Assembly (NCBI GenBank): GCA_013398175.1
Contig: VZRZ01007230.1
Location: 535,250-599,249 of the forward strand
Origin: Climacteris rufus
Taxonomy: Eukaryota; Chordata; Aves; Passeriformes; Climacteridae
DNA: 64,000 bases
Reading direction: 5' to 3'
Below are positions 24,114 through 37,500 of this stretch, one piece after another (the stretch's first letter is position 1; each line of letters starts with the position of its first letter). A program made the translations under genes and the position numbers. The notes under the pieces are model-generated. The model had not been told where the DNA came from, did not search any database, and saw nothing but the letters and a program-made list of their open reading frames with translations.

Positions 24114-25471
24114 AGAATTTTCAGACCATTGAGCACATCCCATTATGAAAATGAAAAATCAAACTCCGTCCTAATCAACCTGACACTTAGGAACTTTTTC
24201 CTACAAAGCTGACACTAAACATGATTTGACAAAAGAAATAAATTACATGTAATTTATGTAAAACCTGTAACTTCAAATTCTTATTGTTTCATTAATGCTT
24301 TATTTTTTTTTTCCAGTTCATTTCTTCTCCTGTAAGTGTCAGGTTCCTAGACAAATCCTCGAACTGGGGTTTGCCAAACCTGTTCCAAAGCTGCAGCACA
24401 GAAGCAAATCATAAGCACAGCATCTAACACACCTCTGTAACCATCCAGGAAAAATACACATCCATCATGTCTCTTCCATCTGAATTTCAGTGTAATCTGT
24501 TTTTCTGCATTTGTATTTCCTCTGGGAAGGCAAGAAATGCTTTGATTTCTCAACAATTTATCCTACCCTATCTCCTTCTCAATACCATGTAATCACCAGT
24601 GGGGAACTAAAAACAACAGAGGGAAAATAAAGTAAAATAAAGTAAAGCTGTCTGAATCTGACATTCTCCACCCCATTGATTGTGTCAGCACTGCCTCAGC
24701 AAAATTAGTGGTTTAGAACATAATACTTACTGCATCAATATAAAAAAAGAAGACTAGTTTTCCACTTCATCTACTTGCATATTTTTCATGTGGTTGAATA
24801 TAGCAGACACATGCCATGCACGCTTATGCATTTAATTTTTTTTATTTGATAATTATATCATTCTAAACAGCTCGGAATATACAATATTGCTCAATAAATA
24901 CATGCATAATGCTCAGACTCTTGTTCACTTGGCTTTCATAAAAATGTCCACAATATTATTCTTTGAATCGGGAAATGTTTAATAAAATGAATAACATTTG
25001 CTTGGTTTGCTTCCAGTATGAGGAGAAACAGGAATAGGCATGGATAATTATTCTGTTCTTTATTACTCATAAGCATTATTGCTATTCTGTTGAACCACAC
25101 AAAAATTTTAAGGAATTCTTATTGACCAATGACTACTACAACATCTCTGGTGTTGACCAAAAATATTTCTGATAAAATTAGAACAGAGGATAACTCGTCA
25201 AAAAACTGAGAATGTAGCAATGAAGAGTAAAGATGTATTTCTAAAGGATTGTTGCTGTGCAAGAACTAATAATTACAGGAATAATATGTGAATTTGTATA
25301 TCCACCAGTTTTGTAAATATATATATTTTAATTGTGGTTACTGCCCTCTTCTAGCCTCAGGTGACAGCCAAGTCCCAGCTGAGAAGTTCCACACTTTGTC
25401 CTATCTTTGCAACCTAAATATGCTATGAAAACATTTTAGAAAGAGGGAAAACAACAGGAAGGGAACCACAC

Positions 25472-25571
25472 CTTTGCAACGCTCACAGCAAGCTCCTCTC
25501 TGCTTAATGACGAGAGCACAGTCCTTGGAGAGCACCGGACACTTCTCCCTTTTACACGTCACTTCCTTATT
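25472..25571 (-). CDS. BMPER: BMPER coding exon 3: second half of VWC repeat 1
   Basis: This 100-bp minus-strand exon follows a poly-T tract and CCCCAG acceptor. It encodes 33 residues, NKEVTCKREKCPVLSKDC then ALVIKQRGACCERCK, plus one base of the next codon. The CxxxxCP segment and terminal CCERC are the second half of a VWC repeat. The sequence is nearly the same as the human BMPER segment I recall. The donor is AAAG|GTGTGG, weaker than the other donors here at positions +4 and +6. It is the only nearby GT that keeps the reading frame into exon 4 (phase 1). VWC1 of crossveinless-2 is the repeat reported to carry the main BMP contact, so this exon together with exon 2 is functionally central. 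Confidence 0.96.
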
Positions 25572-28500
25572 CTGGGGAAAAAAAAAAAAGACATAACTTA
25601 TTGCAAGCAAACCAAACCCAATGCTACCATTTTTTGCAATTCAGAAAATAAAATGTGAGGCCAGCAGTCTGCTCTTGTGCTTCATGAGAGCTCCCTGTAC
25701 ATCTTTCTTCCCTTGAAGGAATACAGTGGAAACAGTGTTTGAATAATCCAGGAGCCCCAGTAAATGGTTTTTCTACCCCAGTTAGACAATAATTCATGAC
25801 TGTTACCCATTCTTGTACAGACAATGAGGCACACTGAAGAAATCCGTGTTACTTAAATGAAAACTACCTACAGGATGTGCTTGTTAAAATATCCTCAGGG
25901 TCTTGAGGTGCTGCCCCATGAACCACACAGCTCAGGAATCATTTCTCACAGCAGCAGAAGGACAAACAGCAAAGGAAGAGGTGGTAACCTCTGAGAAGAC
26001 AAAACTCTGCCACTGCAGAAAATCAATTTTACCTAGAGGTTCTTTAGAAGAGGCTACTATGTACTATACCAGAAAAGATGACTAGTGTAATTCATCTTTC
26101 TCCTCAAAATGCTGAGGATCAATGAAACACCACAAGCAGACAGAATCACTGTACATTATAGTGTCATCTTTCTATGGCAAAAAGCCAGTGATTTCCCAAG
26201 GCCAAAGAGCACATTGACCACATTAAGGAATGTCAATAGAGGATGTGCAACAGCAGGCAGCAGAAATATTTGGTTTATAGCCTAACTTGCCCCAGTGGTG
26301 TCAACCCTTCTGGTTATCCCTGCCATTAAATAGGTGCAGAAAACAAATACTTTGGGTGTTTCTTTAGCAAATTTTTGCTACTTCAAATTCCTGGCCGAAA
26401 GTAGCCCTCTGAAGTCATCTCCACCTATAATTAGTAGCTCAGTTCATTAAGTGACACAGGTGGCCATATAGTAGATGCAAGTACTCACCTCACCCAATCT
26501 TATGACTTAATTAGAGACCAAAAAATCAAAGGGCTAGAAAAATGTAAATCATAAAACTAAAGGAAAAAATGCTGTGCTTTCCAGTCTATTTGCTCCCGGT
26601 GGCCTTATTCAAGGTGCCTGTGAAGGATAACACGCAGCTTTTATTACACTCCAGCTCTTTGTCTGAAATCAGAGGTTTATTTACTTCAAAGTCACTGCCT
26701 GATCTGATGGGAGCTATAAAGGCACTTCAGTCTTATCAGTGTAAATGAGGACTCAGTCTCACCAAGACAGTGTGAAATCAGCAAATGAGAATCAGGCCCT
26801 AAGGCACAGCTGCAGCGACACAAACCATTACTGTAAAGAGCCAGGTCGCTGCTACGTGCTGGCTGCTCTGCATCACTCCAGCACCGAAAAGCAACCATAA
26901 ATGCAATTTAACTGGCAGATTAAGCTGAATTTATGGCAGGTCTATAGCTCTGGACTGGCACAAAGCAGCCACAGCACAGCATTGCAACTGGTTCAACATC
27001 TCTTTGAAAGCACACAGTGAAACCTTGATTCCGTTTGCATGAACATAGTGACCCTGGACTTCACTGCCGCAAAGTCTGTTGAAGAGCAGCAGAATCAAGC
27101 TTACCAAATCAACTACAGTCTGTATTTTAAAGGGTTCTGCTAAGATCTGATTCTCTTCAATGAGTTTGCTTAAGAAAAGATTTAATAAGCCTATCAGCCC
27201 CATTACCTTTATCTGTGGGAAAATCTTCTGCCTGGTGAAAGTGGGTGTGAAGGAAGGGCAAAATCCAGTTTAGAGTGTGTTCCTGTGGAGAACATGATTT
27301 ATCCAGCTGCAGCATGCATCACGCACTTCTGAGGAAAGCAAGATGCACAGTGCTCTTCAGAACCAACCTAGCTGTGCTGGACCCATATAAGGGGGACCAG
27401 GGAGCAACTACCCTTTGCATTCCTTCCTCGAAGGAAGACATTATTGTTGCAGATGGCAGCGAGAGAGACAAGAAGTATAACACAGGCCCATATTTATTTT
27501 CGTTCCCTTGTTCCCAGGGGACTACTGGGCCAAATGCCTCATGCAGCCCAGCTTCCCAAGCAATTTCTCCCCTGAGTGCTGCCTGCCTCCTTCTGCCCTG
27601 AGGTACATCCTGACATGTTTTTTTCTAGTTGGCAATGCAAGAAGTTCCTAAGGATGACCCCAACAATCATATTTTAAACAGGAGATACTTGCTATTTGCT
27701 GTTCCGAGTAAAAGCCTCCTGTTTGCCTCCCATTGCATAAATCAGAAAAATTCTCTCCAGTTATGAGTTTGGTACCATTGAGACACCCCAGGGAGGCAGA
27801 CAAATCTGGGTCTTATTCTTCTTTCCTTATCACCAGCAAAGCTGCTGGTTTAGCAGGTTTCCTGGGAGGGAAGATTTTGAAATTCATGTGCTGGTGCCAA
27901 GGGCTATTTTGCATTAAGCAGCTGTTGCACATGAAGAATGTTAGTGGCCCACAGTGCAGTGACAGGAACTGAAGGGTCCTTCCCCCTAGGAGGGTGTCTT
28001 AAGGAGTAGGCTACAGATTCACAGTTTCTTTCTCTATCCCAGTCAACCTTGAACTACTTGCTGCTCAGTGGCCTGGCTTCAGCAAAAAAGGGACTTGTTC
28101 TTTGTGCTCTCAAAAGTCACTGGTCCTCACAGTGAGGATACTTGTGGAGAAAGCAGGAAATGAGTCATTGAATTGTCTCTGGATGTGGAGGGCGCCAAAT
28201 CTGGATCACTGTCCCAAAGCCCAGTTATTACAGCACAGTGCTAAAAGGTGGGCAGGAGGTGTCACTCTTACAAGCTGCATCCTCCTGCCTTAAAGGACAG
28301 CTCCGTGTATCCAGGTAAATAGAGCCAGTCTTTGCCAGCACAAGAAGAGCAGCTAAGCATTTAAGCAGGGTGGGATTTGCAGAGGTGATTTTCTTCCTCT
28401 CTGGCTTCTAACAAGCAAGGCCCAGACAGCTCCAGAACTGAATGGTTTAGATGTCACCCCAAGATGCCTATCTCCCTACCATCACAGTTGGGCTACTCTT

Positions 28501-31500
28501 CTAGGACGTGAGGTATAGCATTGCTCAGTGCTGCAGCCCCCACCACTCCTTTTGGGGCCTTTTGCTGAAAAAACATACAGTAGAGACACAGTTGCAACAT
28601 ACTGCTGCCCTGGCATAGTCCTCATGGCAAAATCCCTCTTGTACTGAGATGAGTGTAGCTCCAGGGAAGTGAATCCAAATGCCTCTTACTGCTTCTATTA
28701 CTGTTATTACATTATCCAAAAATGCTTTTTAAAAAGTCATGCTGTTTTATCTCAATGCTGCATCTTGTGGAAAACTAGGCTAGCAGATGTGGAGGAAAGA
28801 GTTAATGTACCATGCTGATCCATCACAGGCTCACAGCAGATAAAGCAGGGCTGGTAAATCATTGTTTAGTCTATTGCAGTCAGGCATTATCCAGTGCAGA
28901 TCTCTTGGGCCCACTGGGTGTAAAAGTACAAAAATAAAACAAAGAGTAATTGTCACCAGGAGATTGTTTTTCTTCTTTTGCCCAGTTGCCCAAAACACTG
29001 CTCTTAATGTCTACTGTCCATCTGGTAGTTTCAATTTTGCTGCCTCCTTCCCTCCTATTTCACAAGGGCAAAGTAGAGGCTGAGAGCAAACGGGACTTAA
29101 GCAACAAATCCTTTCCTTCCAATGATGTCCCCTCCTACCCCCAGTAATCATAACATTTCATTACTTGTCCCAGCCATACATTTAGAAAGTCACTAAGTAG
29201 CTGCATGCAAGAGAGCTGTATTACCAAACCTCCATCTGTGCTGTCAACAGTGCCTCTGAATCTGTTGAAAGCTCTCAGATACTTTTGATTTTTGCTGCTC
29301 TTAAGAGAAAACTTCTTAGACGGCAACAATCAGAAGCCAACAGTTATGGGAGGGTAGGGGATTTTTTTTCCTTTTGTTTAAAGGACATGCACTCTGGCAC
29401 CAAGAAGTGCGGAAGAGACACATGGCTTATAAATACATAAACCGTTTGCTAAGTCAGAAACCTGGGAGTCAGTCAAATCCATAATAGGATCCCAAGATTC
29501 ATAATAAATAACTTTTAATTATAGTCCTGCACAATAGTTATTTTAAACAGATGGTTTATAGATTCACATCTGGGATTTTTTTTTTTAATTTAGTGCTCAG
29601 GCACACACACAGAAAGGCAGAGAACCTCAGCTAAGGTTTTTATTAGTGTTGGAAAAATACGTATTTTTTTAAAAGAGGTCAGGCTGATCCACAACAATGC
29701 TGCCGCAGCTGACGCAACACCCCAGTCAGAGCTCAGCTCAGCAAAGCTGAGAAAGCTGGGAATCCCAGACTCCCTAGGAAAGGAAAATTTAGGGAAGTGC
29801 TGGAGGATCACCCTGGACTCCTCTATTGCACTCACTGAGCCCAGCTGCTGGAGAACTCACATTTTAAGGCATTTGGGGAAAGTTTTTTTGGGCGTCCACG
29901 TTTCTCTCCTCTCCCACACTTTGCCAGTGAGAACCAAGGGTCTCCTTAACTTGGCATGCAAAGGTGATGTCAAATTCCCACACAGGAGAGATACACTAAC
30001 CAGACCCAATATCAGTGTTACTGCTTCATGTTACCTTTACTACAACCTCCTCTCAACGCAATTTGTTCACCTTCTTCATACACCTCATATTTTTACCTTC
30101 CATCAAAGAAGTCCACACAAAATAGCCCATTCTGTTGAAAAAGTGTATCAAACTAACAGCCTGAAACTCATATGGTACAGTTAAATAAAATGCCAACATG
30201 AAAAGAAAAAAAAAAAAAAACCACACTAAAAAGGAGTCTGAATATTTGGCAGAGACCTTCAAGAGGATATGTGCCAAACCACAGCTTGGAAGCCACAGCC
30301 AACTTTCTACAGGGTTCCCCACTGGACTCCTGCCGGCTCACAGCAGCCACCAGGAGGATGGCTCTTTTCAACCTGGATTTGGCTTCAAGAGGGAAAAAAA
30401 AATGGGAGTTTGCTTCGTTTATCCAAGACTGTACCAAGGAGTGCCCTCATCAGTGGTACCCCGATCCCTCTCTTGTCCTGTCACAGCTGGCTGCTGAAGA
30501 CATTGCAGATGTGGTTTCTCAGGGGCTAAATGTCCACAATGATGGTCTGGATTTTTCTCTTTTTTTTTTTTTTTTCCTTTTTATGTATTGAAAATGCTTT
30601 TAGGAAGCTTGCACTGAATTTCTGATATCCTGAGGTTATTAAGTATTTATACAGAATAGGAAAAATGTTGCTTAAACTTTCATTTAACCAAAAAAAGTGT
30701 TGTGGAGAGAAAAATAATAAAAGCAAGAGAGACACATTAGGTAGAAATACCAACCACCGTTAATGACTAATCCTGAAAACATTACTTTTTTCCATAATTT
30801 ATCACAGTCCCACTGGTAACTCTGATAGGACTCCTCACCAACTAGTTCAGAGTGCCCTTAATTTTCTGCCTGGAGAAGCCTGTGGGATCATCCATGAAAA
30901 CAATAACAATTTTCAAACAATGGCAAAAGTTACCCCTGGGGAATTTGGGATGCAGTTTTCAAATATGCACATGTGACCTTAGGAGAAGAAAGAGCCATTT
31001 CAAATTAATGAAACAAAGCAATCTCTGCACCGCATGGCAAAGGGCAGGCTGGAATGCAGGCTCTGCATTCCTGCCATGTGCCATGATCCCCCTGTTCTTG
31101 GGCCAATCTGCTGGGCTTTCTGCTGTGCAGGTGTTGCACATGGCCAGAGCATCCTCTCAAGTGCACAAGGAACCACACTCAGGCCATGCAGGCCACAGGA
31201 ACAAATGCTTGGGCCAGTGCTGGCCACAGGCTCTGTCCCTCAGCAAAGCTTGTGAGCACCATGCTAAGCCTGTGCCTGCACCTATGTTTACGTGCAAACA
31301 ACCCCGATGCTGGGCCAACTTGAACTTAAGAACAGGCTCAGACACGTGCATAACTCATGGTCTAGACAAATCCTGAGGCTCTTTCTGAAAATAGTACCCT
31401 TGCTTCTTTGGCACTCCTGCCTGGAACTCACTGTCTCGGGTCCCATTTCCAAACCTCCTTATAATTGGCAGAGTTGATGCAAGCAAGAGATCCCTGCTAA

Positions 31501-34500
31501 AACTGTGGGACTGCTGCCTTCCATGAGCATTTCTCTGCCTGAGCAAGAGCCACACAATTTGGCTTCAGGGAGAGACACTACTCCCCAAGGAGAGATGTTT
31601 GCAGACACTTCAAACCACTGTCAGGGGAAATGAGGATAAGGTCTCATTTCTGTTGTTCCTGTCCAATTATCTGCTGGGGGTTTTTTTCCATGCAAAAATA
31701 AATTTCGTGGGTACAATAACAAAAGCAGTTTAGAACACTAGAAGCATTTTTAAATTCAAGGTGAAACAAATATATTCCCTACTAAACAATGTCTGTTCTC
31801 TGTAAAATGACAGAGTTCTCTCCATCTCCCACCATAAACCTACACACACCGAGGCATATGCTTCACCAAAAGAGAGAAGAAGCCTGTTAATTTAAGTGTG
31901 TCTTCAACAGCAATGGTACAACTCACAGGAGTGAAGTCAAACATACGCTTCAGTACCTTCAGCATTAGGTCCTTGCCTGTGGCACAACATGACCATAATT
32001 TCAGCATGAATTATCTTAGATGCAAATGACAGTATTTCGGTTCAATTCACAGTCTCTCTTGCCTTTTTTGAGCAGAGCACTCAGTAGCCTCTGATTTGCC
32101 CCCTCATCCCCGTAATCTGTTTAGTTTATCTGGCCTCTCAGGGTGAGCAGGGAGGAGGCTGCAGCTCTCCCTGTGGTGATGCTCAGCCAGCATCAACCAT
32201 CCCCCTTCATAATTCAAGCTCTCCCACTCCCTAGGAAAGATGATTAAAACAAAGGCCCTGCTGAAAGATGACACCGAATTTCACTTCAAATGGGAATTCC
32301 CCACTGCTCTGAGGAAGACATGAGTATGTGCAAGTCATTCAGGACAAATCGTTCACAACCCCTTACAAACCAAACAGAATTTTTTATTTTTCCACTGTGC
32401 TTAATGATGTTCATGGGCACAAGGAAAGTGACCTCGGTGGCCTGCTGCACTCCCCACACCACTCCCTGACAACAGCCTGCTGCACCAGTGTATGGTGAAA
32501 AGAAAGTGCTGTCTCTTCCTCCTGCATCTGTTTGTGTTAATGCTAAGGCTGCAGCTGGGGTCAGAGTCCCAGAACATCAGACACTGTATGAGCACATCCC
32601 TGCTCCAGTGAGCTTATGGACAAAGTAGACATGGCCAGACAAAATGAGTGTAACTGAAGATAAAGTCAGTGAGAAGGCCAGAGCAGGACCCAGACCATGT
32701 AGCTCTCAGTCTCCCCATCTCCACCTTAATCTCCAAGTGCCACTTCAGATAAGAGTTCTTCAGCTGCACAGTTATAGGCAAAACTCTTTACCAAAAGAGT
32801 AGCATGGCAGTCTTCTAGCAATAAGAGAAAGGGTCTTTCCAGGTTCCCAGTAGTTTTTACTGTAGTAAAAAAAAATCTGTAGTAAACCAGGAGCCAGGTT
32901 TCAAGGAAGGGTTACTGGGATTCCTGTGGGAGACCACACCGTCACATTTCATTGGATGCACACATTTCAAGTTCACATCTTTTTCTGTGTCTGTTAACTC
33001 ACAGGATGATATCTCTACTTCGTCAATAAAGAATTTGTATTAATTATCAATTACCTAAATCTGATGACAAAACCTAAGAAAAAAGTAGTCGCAGGCAATG
33101 TGTCGATTTGAAGCTCTGGGCACAAACCTGTACCAGTGCTGCTGTAAAAGTTTACAGCTCACTGACCCAACCCCAGGAGTTTACAATCTACCCCTTGCTG
33201 GATGTTCCCAGCCACTCAGGTTGGGCAGTGATTATCCAAAAGGTTTTGCTGACAGATCTATTTTGAACTAAATGAGTGATCTTGAAGGCACGGTCCATAG
33301 CATGCTGCTATGATGGTCCCCCTTAAGTGCCACAGGATGGCTTGGAGAAGGAGAAGTTTGCCAAGCCAAGCTGGTCTGAAAACACCCCAAGTAAATTCTA
33401 GTCCCAAAAACTGACACTGATGAATTATCAAGCTGATTTCATAGAGGGTAATGCAGATTATGCCAAATGTTTAAAATAAAATATTGAATCATTTGAATTC
33501 AACAAATTTTAGATCAAGCCATGGTGTCATGTTCTGGCCCAAAAATTAACTCAGTCTGTCAAAAGAGTGTCCTAACAATATTCTGCTTTTGTTTCTTAAT
33601 TATTGTCATCCTAGTACTGTACACTGTTATTTTCCAGCAGATATTGTCAATGAGAGAAAAACAAAACCATTAAAACCAATTAAAAAGTACATCAACATCA
33701 AAGTCCATTCATTTAGAATTCCTATTTTTCCATAACTACATTTGCTGTTACAGACTGATTACTGACCAATAGTATTTTTTCTTCAAATGATATGAAATAA
33801 AATTTAATTTTATGTTTAAGAGAGATGCGTTGACTGGTTTTTTTAATAAGTATTATTTCATCACCCTTTGATAGGCTAAATCTACAAATATATTATCCAA
33901 ACAATAGTTACCTGTCATTGCATCTATATTGCCTTCTCTGTCTGAAGCCTGCTTACTCAGTCTTTACACTGGAGATTTCAGCAGTGGCAAATGCTCTACT
34001 TTTGGGCTCGAGTCTGTTCTAAAAACTTTGAACAAAGCAGCCCTTGAGGCCATGTACTTCTTAAAGACTTTTAAAAGCCCAATGGGCCTCCTAACTTACT
34101 CTGCAACAAGTCATATCCCATGAAGAAACTCACTTCTGTACAACACAAAAACAGGGCTAGATTAAAGAAAAGGAAAGAAAAAGAGCAGGGTCCCCTGCTG
34201 CTCTGTCTGGCCAAAATCATGTCTTTTACTGCCCATATCCTCTAAAGAAACGATGCTCTCATGATATATTACCCTAATACATCACCAAGTGACAGTTTTC
34301 TCATGATACTGTATCCTCAAAGATGTGATGCATGCCAGAAACAGCAACAGGAGATCTCAGCTGGGGGAGAGAAAGGGGAGGGGTTTTTTATTTTCTTTCA
34401 GATTTTTAAGCTACACGTTGGAGTTTTTTAATGTTGAGAGGAAAATCCCTGTCAATCCTAGCTTCATAATCCAGAGGACTCCTAGAAGTTTTGCAGTAAT

Positions 34501-37500
34501 ATCACAGCTTTTAAACTGGAAAGCACCAAAGAAACACTCTCTTCATTTTTGAAAGCATGTTTTGAAATAGGACCAAAACGCTTGAAGAACAACAACCAAG
34601 TAAAAATAGTAGCCCAAAAGAAAGAAGCAATGAGTCTGTTTTCTATTATGAAATTATTTAGACAAAAGGCCTCCAGACACTGCTGTTTTAATGAACTAGC
34701 AAGAAAACTGAGCACTGACCCTGCATTTGTTTTCTTACGTGAACTTGCCTGTGCTACTCAGTGGTATTAGAAAATAAAAAAAGCATTATTCATGGCAGTC
34801 TGCAGAGAGAAGGGGTAGCCCCCAACTTGTCAGTCAGTATAGAGGAGAGTGGGAAGAGACAAGGCAAAAGAGCATTTCAGGCAGCACTCCTCAGAGGGGG
34901 CAAAAGCTTTCTGGGTCTTTTAATGCTGCCTTCAACTCGCAAAGGCTCACTCATTTTAGCGCTGCTTGTTTGTAAAATCTCATGGGGCCGTGGTAATCCT
35001 CGATCATGGGCAGCTCGTGGCAGGCATCATCCTCAAGCTGGTCTCATCCAGCTGCTGCCAGCAAGGGAAGGCTCAAGGTCATGGGAGAATTAATCAGAAA
35101 AACTTATGACACCATGATGTTTAATGTGACACATCTCACTTCTGTGTTTCTACATCACATCTACTTAAACTTATGACGGATGCAAAGTTTCCATCAGATG
35201 CAAAGAAGAAATGTGGAATAAGCTTTCCTTTGTTGTGATTAATCACACTGCCAAATTAAGTAAGATTGTGACTTTCGAAACTTCAGCCAACACTAGGTAA
35301 TAGAAGAAAAAGTGTATTTTGATTACGGAACTAAGCAAAAGTGATATGGAAGTCATTGAGAAGAAACTAAAAGCCAAAGCTGTCAATGTCACTTTCACAG
35401 TCCTTGAGCTGACTTTGACCATATTTTGTGGCCTGGCCATGGCTGCTTTTGGGTGAGATGTAACAGCCCTCAATCACAGCAGTGATCACTTAGCCACATA
35501 ACAATACCACTGCAGTCAATGAAACCACCCAAGAGAGCTCAGAGGTCTGAGCCGAGCTTTTCTGTGTAGACACATACACAATGCCCTATGCTTTGGGTAG
35601 ACCCTGTTAATTAAACACTTACTTGTAAGTGCTGCTCTGGAAAAAATTTGTTGTCCAAAATAAGAAACTAATCTTGCACAACCACTTTCTTCTTGAAAAA
35701 TCCAGTGGTTAAAACATGTTTTTGCATAATCATAGCCCTGCAGGGACAGTTCTCACTTCTGAAAAGCAAATCCCCTTCTTTCTGTTTTGCACATGTACAA
35801 ACAAACAGATTCTGGTATGTCCAAAGCTTGCAAACCTCAACTATAGTAATACATTGAATAGAAGCCATACAAGCAGGTTTTTTTCTCAGCCTGTGTTCCC
35901 TTCAGTCCTTCCTTTTCCCTGCCCCACTTGCACCACAGGAAGTAAAAAAAATACCTGTTTCTGACAAGTAAATGGAGCTGACATTAGACCGAAGCTCTAA
36001 GGTGAACGGGGTATGCACAAGTCATTTGTCATCTTGACAAAGTGAGATTTGGTCACCAGTGGGACACTTGAAAGACATCTGAACAGTTGGCCTTGACCAC
36101 CAGCATTTCTTACAGCTTATAAAGGGACCCATGGGACCAAGAACACAACCTGCTTTTGGAAGTGACTCCTGCAGTGGTACCTCTTGATAGATGTAAAGGC
36201 TGTGTGATATATCAGGTGCCATTAAGATCTTTGCTAGCAGGTTCTATTTACATAAGTATGGAGTGCAGATAGCATCTTGTTAACCCAATTAATGAGACTC
36301 AAATGTCAGGAAACAGATTATGCCTGCCTCAAAGTCCACAGTGCTCTGAAAGCAGACAGAGATGATTTCATTGTGTGGAACAGCACTGTTCTCTTTGAGC
36401 AAGAGCTCAGGCAGCAATCCTATTACCTGGAAAGTCAAGGGAGGCAGAAAGATGACCTAAAATCCAAAAGTTCCACACCTTTAACACAAGAAGGGCTTTT
36501 TATGATGAGAAACTCAAGTGCCATGTAAAATGAAGAACCTAGGGCTGAACCAAGAAAAACTAAAAAACATCCACTTGAGGGCCTAGAAACTTAATTTTTT
36601 ATTAACTGTACCTTCTTCTGCAAATAGAGAATGTCCTTATTGGCAAGGCACAGCCTCATCTGGGTTGGAAGAGAAACACTGTCTCATCCAGCCTGTCCAC
36701 ACTGCTATGTTTTACATGGGCAATTGAAACACACTTCTCTACCCTAGAGGAGAAAGGGAAATTTCCTGACCAGGATGAGATCACTGATCTGTTCATCAGT
36801 GACTCTTGGCATACTGCTTTACACAATAAACTGCTGTTCTCCCTCAGCCTCCAAATACTAAGCTCTATGATATAAAAGCAGATGCTCCTGTCACCCAGGT
36901 CAGAGCTGTGAACCTTGAATGGCACAGCATGCGGTGCTTGGCCCCAAAAGAGAGAGGGGGTTTTAGGGAAAGGCTTGTACTCAGCAAGTGCTGTCAGCTC
37001 TCTGCTTGGCATGTCAGCTCTAAGAAATTCCTATTCGGAGCTGCCTTCTCAATTGGAGGAGACAACACAGTAAGCATGGGCTGCTTGGGCCAACAGCACA
37101 ACCTCAGCACCACTCAGTGGGTTAACCTAAATTCTCTGATGGGAACAGTACCTTGTGGCCACAGTGACAAGTTATCTACAAACACACAGTAGTCATATTA
37201 ATTCTCCAGAAGATACTTAAAATCTTTTTCCAGAGTCAAACACAGCTGTCCTGAAGTCATATCACATCCACATCCTCTCCCACCAGTATTTTTTGCGCCC
37301 ACCAAACAGGCTGGAGCTGCCTGCTCATCTCTCCAGAGGGCTGCCTTCCAGCAAAACTCCCTTTTCAGGTACATGATTTGCTTTCTTTTCCCCTTTTTTG
37401 GCTCCCACATTTGTATGTTTCTGCATGTGGACTGGTTTAATTACTTCAAAAATCCCTCAATGATATCAAAGACACTCATTTCAGACCAAAATGATTATAC

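Larger units (their letters stand above)
14407..25471 (-). other. BMPER: BMPER intron 3
   Basis: An 11,065-bp AT-rich intron with GTGTGG donor and TTCTAG acceptor. It carries two CR1 fragments near 22.0 and 22.6 kb, a 52-base gap at the edge of a poly-A run near 18.3 kb, a long A tract at 19.16-19.24 kb, and small simple repeats (an ATTC-type run near 22.84 kb and an alternating GCAT/GTAT run near 24.08 kb). No exon was recognised. Confidence 0.88.

Noticed and set aside
30852..31376. 174-codon plus-strand open frame
   Set aside because: No recognised domain and no supporting signals; overlapping frames on the other strand are equally open.
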